Positions 1-7,170 of a stretch of 11,291 bases of DNA are shown piece by piece. The notes under the pieces are model-generated. The model searched no databases. It had not been told where the DNA came from and saw only the letters and a list, made by a program, of their open reading frames with translations. Position numbers and translations under genes: made by a program. Within the stretch, counting starts at the first letter, position 1, and each line of letters opens with the position of its first letter. The DNA is from an uncultured Eubacteriales bacterium (GTDB lineage Bacteria; Bacillota; Clostridia; Oscillospirales; CAG-272). The stretch is taken from positions 1 to 11,291 of the forward strand of contig ONVJ01000006.1 in NCBI GenBank assembly GCA_900321265.1, given 5' to 3'.

Positions 1-960
1 GAAATTCGCCCACTCGCCCGGCATCTGGACTCCGAAATGCCATGTGGATATGCACAGCTCCCCCCCGATCCCGTATTCCTTCATGAGGCGCCGGTCGAGC
101 TCTGCGACCTTCATAAATCCGTTCGTCGACCATGGCCTGCATTTTTCGCAGAGGCAGCCGCCCTCGTCGTAAGGCCAGAGATAGTAGTAGTCGACCGGCG
201 TGCCGGCGAAGGATGAGAAGAATTCCCGCTGGATGCGCTCGATCTCCCGCATCCCGCCCTCGGTCGAGGGACAGAGCTCGGTGATGAACTCGGCGGTTAT
301 GTCGCGGGTGTAGAATACGCCGTCCGCCTTCTCCTCGGCGGCGAACTCCTGCGGGAATCCGTCCATTCCTGTGTTCGAGAAGGCGATGAGGGCGTTTTTT
401 ATCCCGATCGAAGAGGTAAAGGCAAAGATCCGCTTTATCCTTCCGATCATCTCCAGCGCCTCGGGATCGCGCAGCGTCCTGTAGTGCTGGATGCCGACGC
501 AGAGCATGATCTGGTTGAATCCGCGCAGCGCCTGGTCGGCGATATACTCAAGCTCCTCCTCTATCGGCGAGCTGTGATGCCAGTTGTAGAAGTGGGAGGC
601 GAGATATATCCCGCGGACCGGCTTTTTCATCCTGTGCCGCAGGGGTAGTTCGGGCGGTGTAAAGCCCCCGTTTCCGTCGAAGCGGGAGAGGACGAGAAAG
701 CGTCCCGCAGCCGCGAAAACGCAGGGGATGTCGCTCCCGGCCAGACGGACAATGCTGCCGCGGCCGGTCTTTCTTTCGGTTATCTCGAAGCTGTCGGGCG
801 CGAGGCGCCGGTCGACGCAGAAGCGGAGAGTGAGGGCTCCGTCGGTCTTTCGCGCGACGCGGCAGCCCCTTTCCTTCGCCTTTGCGGCTATCCTGCTCTT
901 CAGCACGCCGAAGGCGTCACGGGGCAGATTTGCGTTTACCGGATGAAAAATCACACTCAT
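1..960 (-). CDS. Glycoside-hydrolase-like protein (paralogue of the 2659-4314 gene), 3' end cut by window edge
   Basis: The frame stays open from an ATG at 958-960 to the window edge, giving 320 residues with the C-terminus missing. It is clearly homologous to the complete 551-residue protein two genes upstream: both have an N-terminal alpha/beta segment, then a barrel-like start (RGIYLASHFYNWHHSSPIEE near residue 117) and a cysteine cluster (LWPYDEGGCLCEKCRPW, Cys269, Cys271, Cys274), followed by an STWHFG strand. No signal peptide is visible, so it is probably cytoplasmic. The layout resembles GH20/GH67-type enzymes, with a non-catalytic N-terminal domain followed by a TIM barrel, but I cannot assign a family. 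Its start codon overlaps the stop of the MBL gene by one base (TAATG), which suggests translational coupling; only a weak purine run (GGGGGA) lies upstream. A run of seven G (minus strand) near residue 299 does not break the frame. The substrate is unknown. Confidence 0.85.
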   Translation of the reverse strand, partial: MSVIFHPVNANLPRDAFGVLKSRIAAKAKERGCRVARKTDGALTLRFCVDRRLAPDSFEITERKTGRGSIVRLAGSDIPCVFAAAGRFLVLSRFDGNGGFTPPELPLRHRMKKPVRGIYLASHFYNWHHSSPIEEELEYIADQALRGFNQIMLCVGIQHYRTLRDPEALEMIGRIKRIFAFTSSIGIKNALIAFSNTGMDGFPQEFAAEEKADGVFYTRDITAEFITELCPSTEGGMREIERIQREFFSSFAGTPVDYYYLWPYDEGGCLCEKCRPWSTNGFMKVAELDRRLMKEYGIGGELCISTWHFGVQMPGEWANF

Positions 961-2645
961 TATGCTTTTGATCCCCCGCGGAGAGTGTCTATCTGAGCGA
1001 GCGCTTCCAGTTGTTTCGCCTTCGTGTAGAGGATGTCGCCTGCCGGATCTGGCGGCAGGATCTTTTCCGCCGGAGGGGTGTAGGGAAGGCTGAAGACGCG
1101 GCAGCGGTCGGCGTTGTTGTGGACCTCGCGGACATTCATGCCGTATACGAGATCATGGTTGTATTTTATCTGAAGGTACATCGGGAGCAGCTCGTCCGAC
1201 GTCGAGAAGATCGCGAGCGCGGGATCGACGGCGGCGTAGAATTCTGTCGTTCCTCCCCAGCCGCCGTGATGGCAGACCTGGAGGATGTCGCTCTTCAGGA
1301 AGTCTCCCCACATCGGGAGCATGATGCCGTTTGCCGTCTCGTCGCAGTCGGCGGGCAGCAGTATGCTGCTTCCTCCGATCTCAAGCTTCAGACAGACCGA
1401 GGCGGTGTTGAGAGTGGCGTTCCCGAGCGAGAGATACTGTCTGACCAGATCGTCCTGCGTCCAGAGGACGGTGACCTCGGCGCCGCCGATCGAAAGACTC
1501 TGCCCGGTGTGCAGCTTTGTGTATTTCGTGCCCGGAAGTCCGTATACCGCCTCTTTGATGCGGCGGGTGTTCCAGGCCTCCCTGAAGATCTCGGCGTCCC
1601 TGATCGACGGGAAGTTGCAGGCGACCTCGTCGACGGTGACGCGGTCGGGGTATTTCGCGGCGATCTTGAGAAATGCGCCCGAATGGTCGATATGCGTGTG
1701 AGAGATGAACCAGCACCTGACGCGGGGCTTCTGCCCGGCAGGCGACTGCTCCTCCATCAGGGCGAGCATCTTTTCTGCGTAGTCTCCGAGCTCCATCCCG
1801 CCGTCGACGGCGATGAAGCTTCCGTCCTCCAGCCTGAAGAGGTATCCCATGTTGCCGGATCCGGCGTCTTTGTTGAGATAGGTCGCGGTGTCCGACCACC
1901 TGGCGCCGATCACCGTCATCAGCGGCCGGCAAACCGACGGGATGAATGATTCCCGTCTCTCGAGAGGGGCGTTTTCCGCCGGCTCGGCTAGTATCCTCGC
2001 GGTCCGGTTGAAGGAGGTGTGATAAAGGTATGCCGAACAGCCCTCCTTTTCCAGGCGGTAGAAGATATTCCCGGCCGCCTCGAAGCGGTAGAGGTCGGCA
2101 AAGCCGGAAGCCGAGAGTTCTCTGACGTATGCGTCAAAATCCTCCCGCCCGACATCCGTCACCACGACCTGAGAACATGAGTCGTGACTCTCACGGCAGG
2201 CGACCTGAGTCCCCGCCGCGATCGGCTTTATGTATTTCAGATATCCCGGAAGACTTATCTTTCTGCCGGCGATGCCTCCGGCGCAGACGACGCAGCCTTC
2301 CCCCCGGGAAAGATTTCTTTCAAGCAGCCCGTAGGCGGCCGGAAGGGTATCTTCGGTATGTGTGGATATGCAAAGTAGGTTTTCGGCGGGGAAGTGAGTC
2401 AGGCACTCGCCGTAGTTGAGAGAGGCGAGCGCGTCGCGTGTTTCGGGAAAGCGGGGATCCGCGACGGTGATCGCGGCGCTTCCTTCGGGGACCGACGGGG
2501 ATGTCGTCCTGACCGGCCTGATCCCGCTCAGTCTCTCAACAAGGCAGCAGATCTTTTCGGCGGTCTCAAAGGCGAAGGTCGTTATCGCGGGGGGAAAAAC
2601 CACGTAAAGCGGGTTTTCCGCGGTGTGCTTCAGGCGGTATTCCAT
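960..2645 (-). CDS. Cytoplasmic three-part metallo-beta-lactamase-fold hydrolase
   Basis: A 561-residue protein with no signal peptide. Residues ~1-130 form an alpha/beta region like the N-terminal domains found on GH67/GH20-type enzymes. Residues ~157-222 form a small domain (from SQVVVTDVGREDFDAYVREL to TARILAEP). Residues ~240-520 are an MBL fold with the metal motif HTHIDH (His316, His318, Asp320, His321), a further Asp433 in PADCD and HHGG at 459-462. The full set suggests an active metal-dependent hydrolase. The HHGG block recalls the ComEC-type MBL branch, so phosphodiester or lactone substrates are both possible. The C-terminal ~40 residues are a Pro- and charge-rich tail. The start is set by GGAGG at 2653-2657, seven bases before the ATG. 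It lies 13 bases after the upstream gene, so they are co-transcribed. It is a paralogue of the lipoprotein at 7171-8955 with the same domain order but without the signal sequence. Confidence 0.88.
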   Translation of the reverse strand: MEYRLKHTAENPLYVVFPPAITTFAFETAEKICCLVERLSGIRPVRTTSPSVPEGSAAITVADPRFPETRDALASLNYGECLTHFPAENLLCISTHTEDTLPAAYGLLERNLSRGEGCVVCAGGIAGRKISLPGYLKYIKPIAAGTQVACRESHDSCSQVVVTDVGREDFDAYVRELSASGFADLYRFEAAGNIFYRLEKEGCSAYLYHTSFNRTARILAEPAENAPLERRESFIPSVCRPLMTVIGARWSDTATYLNKDAGSGNMGYLFRLEDGSFIAVDGGMELGDYAEKMLALMEEQSPAGQKPRVRCWFISHTHIDHSGAFLKIAAKYPDRVTVDEVACNFPSIRDAEIFREAWNTRRIKEAVYGLPGTKYTKLHTGQSLSIGGAEVTVLWTQDDLVRQYLSLGNATLNTASVCLKLEIGGSSILLPADCDETANGIMLPMWGDFLKSDILQVCHHGGWGGTTEFYAAVDPALAIFSTSDELLPMYLQIKYNHDLVYGMNVREVHNNADRCRVFSLPYTPPAEKILPPDPAGDILYTKAKQLEALAQIDTLRGGSKA

Positions 2646-2652
2646 GTCGCGG

Positions 2653-2657
2653 CCTCC
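2653..2657 (-). promoter_or_regulatory. Ribosome binding site of the cytoplasmic MBL gene
   Basis: On the minus strand, GGAGG lies directly after the upstream TGA stop and seven bases before the ATG of the MBL gene. It fixes the start at 2645 and supports a compact operon. Confidence 0.75.
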
Positions 2658-2658
2658 G

Positions 2659-4314
2659 TCAGAGACCGATGGGAGGGCAGACCCAGCGGTTGGTTTTGCC
2701 GGGCGTCGCGAAGTAGATGTCGCAGAGCTCGCTCATCGCTTTCTGGCATATCTCAGAGGATCTCGGCCTGCCGTCCTCCGCGACGAGTTCGCGGTCGATG
2801 ACGGCCCTGAGATACCAGAGCCTGAACTTGTATCCCGAGACGATCCGCTCGGGGAGCACCGAATTGTAGTAGGAAAGAGTCTTGTATACCGATTCGGTCT
2901 CTTCGGGATGCGCGATGATATAGCGGAAGCCGTCGGGGAGAGTCTCCCTCCTGCGGGCGAGGCCGGTCTCGGTTGCGAGGAGGGCGGCGGTCAGCTCGTC
3001 AAGAGCCTTTCCCCCGACGCAGAACTCATATCTGACATATGCCCGGACGGCCTCCTCCGCGTCAGAGAAGAGACCGGAGTACCAGGTCTGGGTGATGAAT
3101 TTGTTGACGTCCTCGAAAATTCCTTCGGAATATGGGAAGCCTCCAGAATAAAGCTTTCCGCTCTTTTCGTTAGTCCGGTTTAGGAAGCGGGCGAGCAGGC
3201 TCGCGCCGAATCCGCCCCAGGGGACGCAGGTATACATGCTGATCTCGGGGAAGTCTATGAACCTAACTCCGTCGGGGATCCCGTTTTTCTCTATGACTTC
3301 GGGGAGTTGCCCGTTGAAGAAGAAGGACATTATGTAGTCGACGCCATCGGGGCATCCGTCCTTGATGAAGGGATAGAAGGAGTCCCATTCGCCCTTGATG
3401 AACCTGTCGAAATACCATGTCGACATGATCACGCGGGTATTGGGCAGGATCTCGCGGACGAGCCCGCGAAAGTGCGGATAGAGACGCATAAATCCGTTCG
3501 AGCCCCAGGGAGTGCATTTTTCGCATGTGCAGCCGCCCTGGTCGTATGGCCAGTAGCAGAGATAGGCGATGTCAAGGTCGGCGAAGCGCTCGAGCATGGC
3601 GCGCCGCTCCTTCAGGATCTCCTCGATCCCGCCCTCCTTCGAGGGGCAGATCTCGACGTGAAAATGCCCGCCCGGAGCCGCGAAATAGCCGTTCTGAGCC
3701 GTCCACTCGGCGCGGAGAGGCTCGGGAGACGAAGCGAAGCCCTCGTTCGAGAGCATCGTCAGCGACCCCTTCATGCCGATGCGCGAGGCGTATTTCAGCA
3801 TCGCGCGCAACCGGCCGGTGAGCTCGATGGCCCCGGGGTCGTCCATCGAGGAAAAATGATGCATGTCGAACCAGACGAGCAGCGAGTTGCATCCGCGGAG
3901 CGCCAGGTCTTCGATGACCTCATATACCTTTTCGATCGGAGCCGAATGATAAAAGTTCAGAAAATGGGTGGCGAAATACATTCCGCGCAGCGGGAGCCGC
4001 GGGGTGAAGTCGATCCTGCCTTCGAAGGGATCGAAGCCGCCTTCTCCGTCGAAGGTCGATTCGAGCAGCCATCTTCCGAAGGCGGCGTGCGCGGCGCAGT
4101 CGTTCGCGGCGGAGAGCACCGCTCCGCCTTTTTCAGAACTTATGACGTACCTGTCGTTCTCAAGCGCGGGATCGACAGAGAAGGTCAGCCTAAAGGCGTC
4201 TTCAGAGTCAGAGACGGAGAGAAGTCTCTCGCACGTGACACGGTCCGCCGTGTGAAGCAGGATCTCAAAGCTGTCGCGCGACAGATTCGTGTTTGAAAGA
4301 GCTATCTTATTCAT
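2659..4314 (-). CDS. Putative cytoplasmic glycoside-hydrolase-like (GH20/GH67-type layout) protein
   Basis: A complete 551-residue protein without a signal peptide. Residues ~1-100 are an alpha/beta domain (including RYVISSEKGGAVLSAANDC) resembling the N-terminal domain of GH67/GH20 enzymes. From ~105 (PRLPLRGMYFATHFLNFYHS) a TIM-barrel-like series of strands follows: LLVWFD at 145-150, SLTMLSNEG at 184-192, YLCYWPYDQGG at 251-261, a cysteine cluster CTCEKC (Cys262, Cys264, Cys267), RVIMSTWYF at 294-302, and PYSEGIFEDVNKFITQTWY at 394-412. The rest is helical. Acidic residues Asp258, Glu265 and Glu397 are candidate active-site residues, but this is inference. The paralogue at the left edge keeps the same cysteine cluster. 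The ATG lies inside the end of the lacI-type gene (8-base overlap), with GGAGC about ten bases upstream. Family and substrate are not recognised with certainty. Confidence 0.85.
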   Translation of the reverse strand: MNKIALSNTNLSRDSFEILLHTADRVTCERLLSVSDSEDAFRLTFSVDPALENDRYVISSEKGGAVLSAANDCAAHAAFGRWLLESTFDGEGGFDPFEGRIDFTPRLPLRGMYFATHFLNFYHSAPIEKVYEVIEDLALRGCNSLLVWFDMHHFSSMDDPGAIELTGRLRAMLKYASRIGMKGSLTMLSNEGFASSPEPLRAEWTAQNGYFAAPGGHFHVEICPSKEGGIEEILKERRAMLERFADLDIAYLCYWPYDQGGCTCEKCTPWGSNGFMRLYPHFRGLVREILPNTRVIMSTWYFDRFIKGEWDSFYPFIKDGCPDGVDYIMSFFFNGQLPEVIEKNGIPDGVRFIDFPEISMYTCVPWGGFGASLLARFLNRTNEKSGKLYSGGFPYSEGIFEDVNKFITQTWYSGLFSDAEEAVRAYVRYEFCVGGKALDELTAALLATETGLARRRETLPDGFRYIIAHPEETESVYKTLSYYNSVLPERIVSGYKFRLWYLRAVIDRELVAEDGRPRSSEICQKAMSELCDIYFATPGKTNRWVCPPIGL

Positions 4315-5356
4315 TGTCTTTTGCTCCGTTCGTTTTCGGATTCGCCGTGGCGGCGGATTCGCGCCAGATCAGTTCCGGAGTAAGCAGGACCGTCTGGAAT
4401 GGGTCTGTGCTCCCGCCTATCCTCGCCGAGAGGAGATCGGCAGCCCTGCAGCCGATATCTCTCACCGGTATCCTGACCGACGTGAGGGAAGGGGACACAT
4501 ATGAAGAGACGGGGTTGTCGTCTATGCTGATCACCGAAAGGTCCTCCGGGACCCGGACGCCCCTGTCGGCGGCCGCTCTGAGCAGCCCGTAGGCGATGTT
4601 GTCGTAGGCGGCGAGGACGGCGGTGGGCCTTTCACCGGCGGGAAGAGCGAAGAGAGCGTCCGCGGCGGCGTATCCCGCCGGGCAGGACCTCGTTCCCGAC
4701 ACCCTGATCAGTCTGTCGTCAAGGCTACCGAAGCGGCGCGATATGATCTTCCGGAAGACCTTTTCCCTCGCGGTTGTGAATTTGTCTCCGATAAAGGCTA
4801 TCTTCACGTGTCCGAGAGAGAACAGACGGCTCAGGGCAAGTTCGACGCCGAGGGCGTGATTGACAGTGATCACGTCGCAGAATCCGACGTTCACAGTGTC
4901 GGCGATCAACACCGCCGGGACGTTCCGCTTTGAAATGATCCTTGATATCCTTGTCATGTCAAGCTCGACGTCGGTGATGATCATCATGCCGGCGACGTTC
5001 TGCCTGGCGAGATATTCGACCGACCTGATCCGGCTCCCGGCGTCGTCAAAATCGTTCACCATCGCCGCTACCTGATAGCCGTCCGCCTCGAATCTTTTCC
5101 GGAAGGCGTCGAAGATGCCGTGGTAGTATTCTGAATTCAGTTCGGTGACGACCGCTCCGACCGTCTTCGACTGCGTGACTCTGGTATTGAGCCTGCTGCC
5201 GTCGTATCCCATTTCTCCCGCGGTCTTTCGGATGAGAGAGGCAGTGCGGCTGTTAATGTCGGTCTCGCCCCGGAGAGCTTTTGAAACGGTCGCCTCTGAT
5301 ACCCCCGATTTCCGGGCTATATCGCGAAGAGTTGGTTTTCTGTTTTCGGAAGACAT
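4307..5356 (-). CDS. LacI-family transcriptional regulator
   Basis: A sugar-responsive type DNA-binding repressor of 349 residues, the usual family length. The N-terminus carries the LacI helix-turn-helix (PTLRDIARKSGVSEATVSKA, residues ~8-27), followed by a hinge region and SKTVGAVV, the first strand of the periplasmic-binding-protein-like effector domain. Later features include HVKIAFIGD, a PTAVLAAYDNIAYGLLRA segment and VISIDDNP, all typical of the family. A longer start at 5365 exists, but AGGAG would then abut the ATG with no spacer; the ATG at 5354-5356 has a nine-base spacer and is preferred. It is the first gene of the minus-strand operon and is divergent from the solute-binding protein gene. 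Palindromic sites in both leaders suggest that it represses itself and both arms. The effector is unknown. Confidence 0.93.
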   Translation of the reverse strand: MSSENRKPTLRDIARKSGVSEATVSKALRGETDINSRTASLIRKTAGEMGYDGSRLNTRVTQSKTVGAVVTELNSEYYHGIFDAFRKRFEADGYQVAAMVNDFDDAGSRIRSVEYLARQNVAGMMIITDVELDMTRISRIISKRNVPAVLIADTVNVGFCDVITVNHALGVELALSRLFSLGHVKIAFIGDKFTTAREKVFRKIISRRFGSLDDRLIRVSGTRSCPAGYAAADALFALPAGERPTAVLAAYDNIAYGLLRAAADRGVRVPEDLSVISIDDNPVSSYVSPSLTSVRIPVRDIGCRAADLLSARIGGSTDPFQTVLLTPELIWRESAATANPKTNGAKDNE

Positions 5357-5365
5357 CCGGGGCAT

Positions 5366-5370
5366 CTCCT
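5366..5370 (-). promoter_or_regulatory. Ribosome binding site that decides the lacI-type start
   Basis: AGGAG on the minus strand touches the first in-frame ATG (5363-5365) but lies nine bases from the second (5354-5356). The second is therefore the likely start, which shortens the protein by three residues. Confidence 0.7.
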
Positions 5371-5388
5371 AAATCTTTCGAAACTTTT
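5371..5388. promoter_or_regulatory. Probable LacI-family operator O1 (regulator side)
   Basis: An 18-base imperfect palindrome with the perfect core TTTCGAAA and outer AAA/TTT arms. Only two base pairs, directly outside the core, are mismatched. On the minus strand it reads AAAAGTTTCGAAAGATTT, nearly the same as the second site at 5552-5569. A central CG flanked by A/T half-sites is typical of LacI-family operators. It sits just upstream of the regulator's ribosome binding site, roughly +23 to +40 of its predicted transcript, which fits autorepression by blocking elongation. Confidence 0.72.
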
Positions 5389-5417
5389 GCTGACAGCCAT
5401 ATCATATCTCGGATAAT

Positions 5418-5446
5418 ATTGTATCAAAAAATGAAAAAGCTGTCAA
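5418..5446 (-). promoter_or_regulatory. Sigma-A-type promoter for the lacI-led operon
   Basis: Minus strand: -35 TTGACA at 5441-5446, a 17-base spacer, and -10 TACAAT at 5418-5423. This is one base from full consensus, in an AT-rich stretch that contrasts with the GC-rich genes. Transcription would begin near 5411 and give a leader of about 55 bases that contains operator O1. Confidence 0.8.
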
Positions 5447-5475
5447 CAGTTTTTTAATTTTCAAAAAATTATCAC

Positions 5476-5504
5476 TTGACTTAAAGGCAAAGCGCGGATA
5501 TAAT
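5476..5504 (+). promoter_or_regulatory. Sigma-A-type promoter for the solute-binding protein operon
   Basis: Plus strand: -35 TTGACT at 5476-5481, a 17-base spacer, and a perfect -10 TATAAT at 5499-5504. A second overlapping TATAAT lies at 5504-5509, but its spacer (22 bases) is too long. Transcription would start near 5511, giving a leader of about 140 bases. It is back-to-back with the regulator promoter, with 29 bases between the two -35 boxes. Confidence 0.82.
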
Positions 5505-5551
5505 ATAATCGACGAAGCAGGCGGAAGTGCCCGGGGAAAGGCAGCCTTCTG

Positions 5552-5569
5552 CAATGTTTCGAAAGTTTT
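5552..5569. promoter_or_regulatory. Probable LacI-family operator O2 (transport side)
   Basis: Contains the same core TTTCGAAA with the same flanking G residues (GTTTCGAAAG) as the minus-strand reading of O1, and similar A/T arms. Its centre is 181 bases from that of O1. It lies around +42 to +60 of the predicted solute-binding protein transcript, so a bound repressor would act as a roadblock or loop to O1. Confidence 0.72.
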
Positions 5570-5579
5570 TGTCCTTGTG

Positions 5580-5624
5580 CCTCCGGTCAGGGAAGCGGGA
5601 TCGGTTTTTCGCCTGTCCCGGAGG
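5580..5624 (+). other. Leader hairpin upstream of the solute-binding protein gene
   Basis: CCTCCGG at 5580-5586 pairs perfectly with CCGGAGG at 5618-5624. An inner CAGG/CCTG stem (5588-5591 with 5612-5615) extends it across a small bulge. There is no T-tract after it, so it is not a standard intrinsic terminator. It ends before the ribosome binding region AGGAAAGGCAGG (5632-5643). It may stabilise the transcript or tune translation; the function is inference. Confidence 0.45.
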
Positions 5625-5651
5625 GATTTGCAGGAAAGGCAGGTATAACCG

Positions 5652-7148
5652 ATGAAAAAAAGAATCATCTCCGCAGTTGCTCTGCTTCTCGCCCTCATTA
5701 TGACGGTCGCTCTCGCGGCATGCTCCGACGGAGGAAAGCCCGAAGCGACAACGACAGTCGCCGCGACCGATCCGGTTTCGCCGGACGAAACCCAGTCGGG
5801 AGACACCGAATTCGACCCCGACGCGCATGTCCCGGCGCAGGATCTTGACCGCTACGTCTTCAAGGTCTTGACGCCCTACAGGGACTGGGCGACGGTCAAT
5901 CTCACCCAGGACTCGATCACCGGCGACACGATCCAGGACACCATTTGTGAGCGGCAGCACAGGGTCGAGGAAAGGCTGAAGTGCAGGATCGAAGAGACGA
6001 ATATGACGAGCGACATCACTACGAGGCTGCTCTCGATCTCGGCTGCGTCGGGCGACGACGCCTACGACCTCGCGCTCGTCCAGACCTACAACGCTCTCAA
6101 CATGTATATGCAGGGGTATGTCGCCGATCAGGCGAAGATCGCCTCGATCGATCTGAACAATCCCTGGTGGGAGCAGAGCTTCAACTCGAAGGTCAACCTG
6201 AAGGACAAGAGATACATTACCTTCGGAAACGCCAGCCTCATCTACTACAGCAGCTTTTACATTTTCTGCTTCAACAAGCAGATGATAACGAACTACGGCC
6301 TCGACAATCCCTACGATCTCGTTGAGTCGGGCGACTGGACCTGGGAAAACGCCTATAAGATGATGCAGGCGGTCGGCACCGACGTCGGCCAGGACGGCGT
6401 CTGCAATCCCGGCACCGATGACATCCTCGGCCTCACCGGGCACATCAACCACAGCCGCAACCTGATCTTCAGTTCTGGCTTTACGATCTGCCAGGAGGAC
6501 GCGAACGGCAATCTTACCTTTGACGCGCTTTCTGGCAACTATATCGACGCCTTTACGAAATTCACCGAGTATTTCATCACCAGCCCATATGTCGCGATCG
6601 CCGGAGCCAACGACGGCAGATACAGCGGATACACCGGAGCCTCGGGACTGAAGAACTACATCTCGGTCTTCGTGGAGGGCAAGTCGCTCTTCCTCACCAC
6701 CGGTACCCACGAGGTCATCTCCATCAGGGAGTCGACGACCGAGTACGGCATCACTGTGGTGCCGAAATACAGCAAGGATCAGGATTACATCACTCCCGTC
6801 TACAGCGCCACCGAAGGCTTCGTCATCCCGACGGCCTGCGGCGACACCGAGCGCGCCGGCGCCTTCCTCGAGGCTCTCGGGGCATATTCCTACAACAACC
6901 TCGTCGACAAGCACATCATGATAGTGCTGCACTACCGCGTCGCGCACGATCCGACCGCCATCGACATGATCAATCTCGCCTACAGGAGCGGAGCGATCGA
7001 CGTCGCCATGGCGAACAACTTCGGTTCCTGCGTCGATCTGCTTCTGAACCTCAACAAGGAGGGCATGACCACCGTCTCGACTCTCTTCGGCGCCGCAAAG
7101 GCGAAGATGAAGAACGACCTCGCCAAAGCGATGTCGGTCGGAGACTGA
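5652..7148 (+). CDS. Extracellular solute-binding lipoprotein of an ABC transporter (family 1, carbohydrate type)
   Basis: A 498-residue lipoprotein that would capture a solute, probably a sugar or oligosaccharide, outside the membrane and deliver it to an ABC permease. The N-terminus has two positive charges after Met, a hydrophobic core and a clear lipobox LAAC with Cys24, followed by a Thr/Asp/Glu-rich linker. The body shows hallmarks of family 1 binding proteins: YDLALVQTYNALNMYMQG near 140, YYSSFYIFCFNKQM, NPYDLVESGDWTWENAYKMM, and a late ATEGFVIPTACGDTERAGAF segment. The start is supported by AGG eight bases upstream within a purine-rich run. It is the first gene after a strong promoter and operator O2. 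No permease or ATPase gene is present in the window, so the rest of the transporter lies elsewhere or the protein is an orphan binder. The ligand cannot be read from sequence. Confidence 0.93.
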   Translation: MKKRIISAVALLLALIMTVALAACSDGGKPEATTTVAATDPVSPDETQSGDTEFDPDAHVPAQDLDRYVFKVLTPYRDWATVNLTQDSITGDTIQDTICERQHRVEERLKCRIEETNMTSDITTRLLSISAASGDDAYDLALVQTYNALNMYMQGYVADQAKIASIDLNNPWWEQSFNSKVNLKDKRYITFGNASLIYYSSFYIFCFNKQMITNYGLDNPYDLVESGDWTWENAYKMMQAVGTDVGQDGVCNPGTDDILGLTGHINHSRNLIFSSGFTICQEDANGNLTFDALSGNYIDAFTKFTEYFITSPYVAIAGANDGRYSGYTGASGLKNYISVFVEGKSLFLTTGTHEVISIRESTTEYGITVVPKYSKDQDYITPVYSATEGFVIPTACGDTERAGAFLEALGAYSYNNLVDKHIMIVLHYRVAHDPTAIDMINLAYRSGAIDVAMANNFGSCVDLLLNLNKEGMTTVSTLFGAAKAKMKNDLAKAMSVGD

Positions 7149-7170
7149 CACGGTCTCTCTGGTCCGAACA

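Noticed and set aside
60..66. C7 run in the left partial gene (and a G7 run at 8733-8739) as possible phase-variation tracts
   Set aside because: Both are short for this purpose in GC-rich DNA, both frames are intact, and the second lies in a conserved Gly-rich motif.
728..946. Small plus-strand open frame near the left edge
   Set aside because: It lies opposite the N-terminal part of the partial GH-like gene, whose homology to the complete paralogue is clear.
1011..1949. Plus-strand open frame of 312 codons inside the MBL gene
   Set aside because: It lies antisense to conserved metal motifs, has no ribosome binding site and its composition is typical of an antisense shadow.
3307..4296. Plus-strand open frame of 329 codons inside the GH-like gene
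   Set aside because: It is a shadow of the conserved minus-strand protein, with no motifs and no start signal.
5363..5365. First ATG as start of the LacI-type gene
   Set aside because: The ribosome binding sequence abuts it with no spacer, while the next ATG has a normal nine-base spacer.
5511..5651. Riboswitch or T-box in the long leader
   Set aside because: No conserved aptamer pattern or terminator/antiterminator pair was recognised, and the operator site explains part of the leader length.
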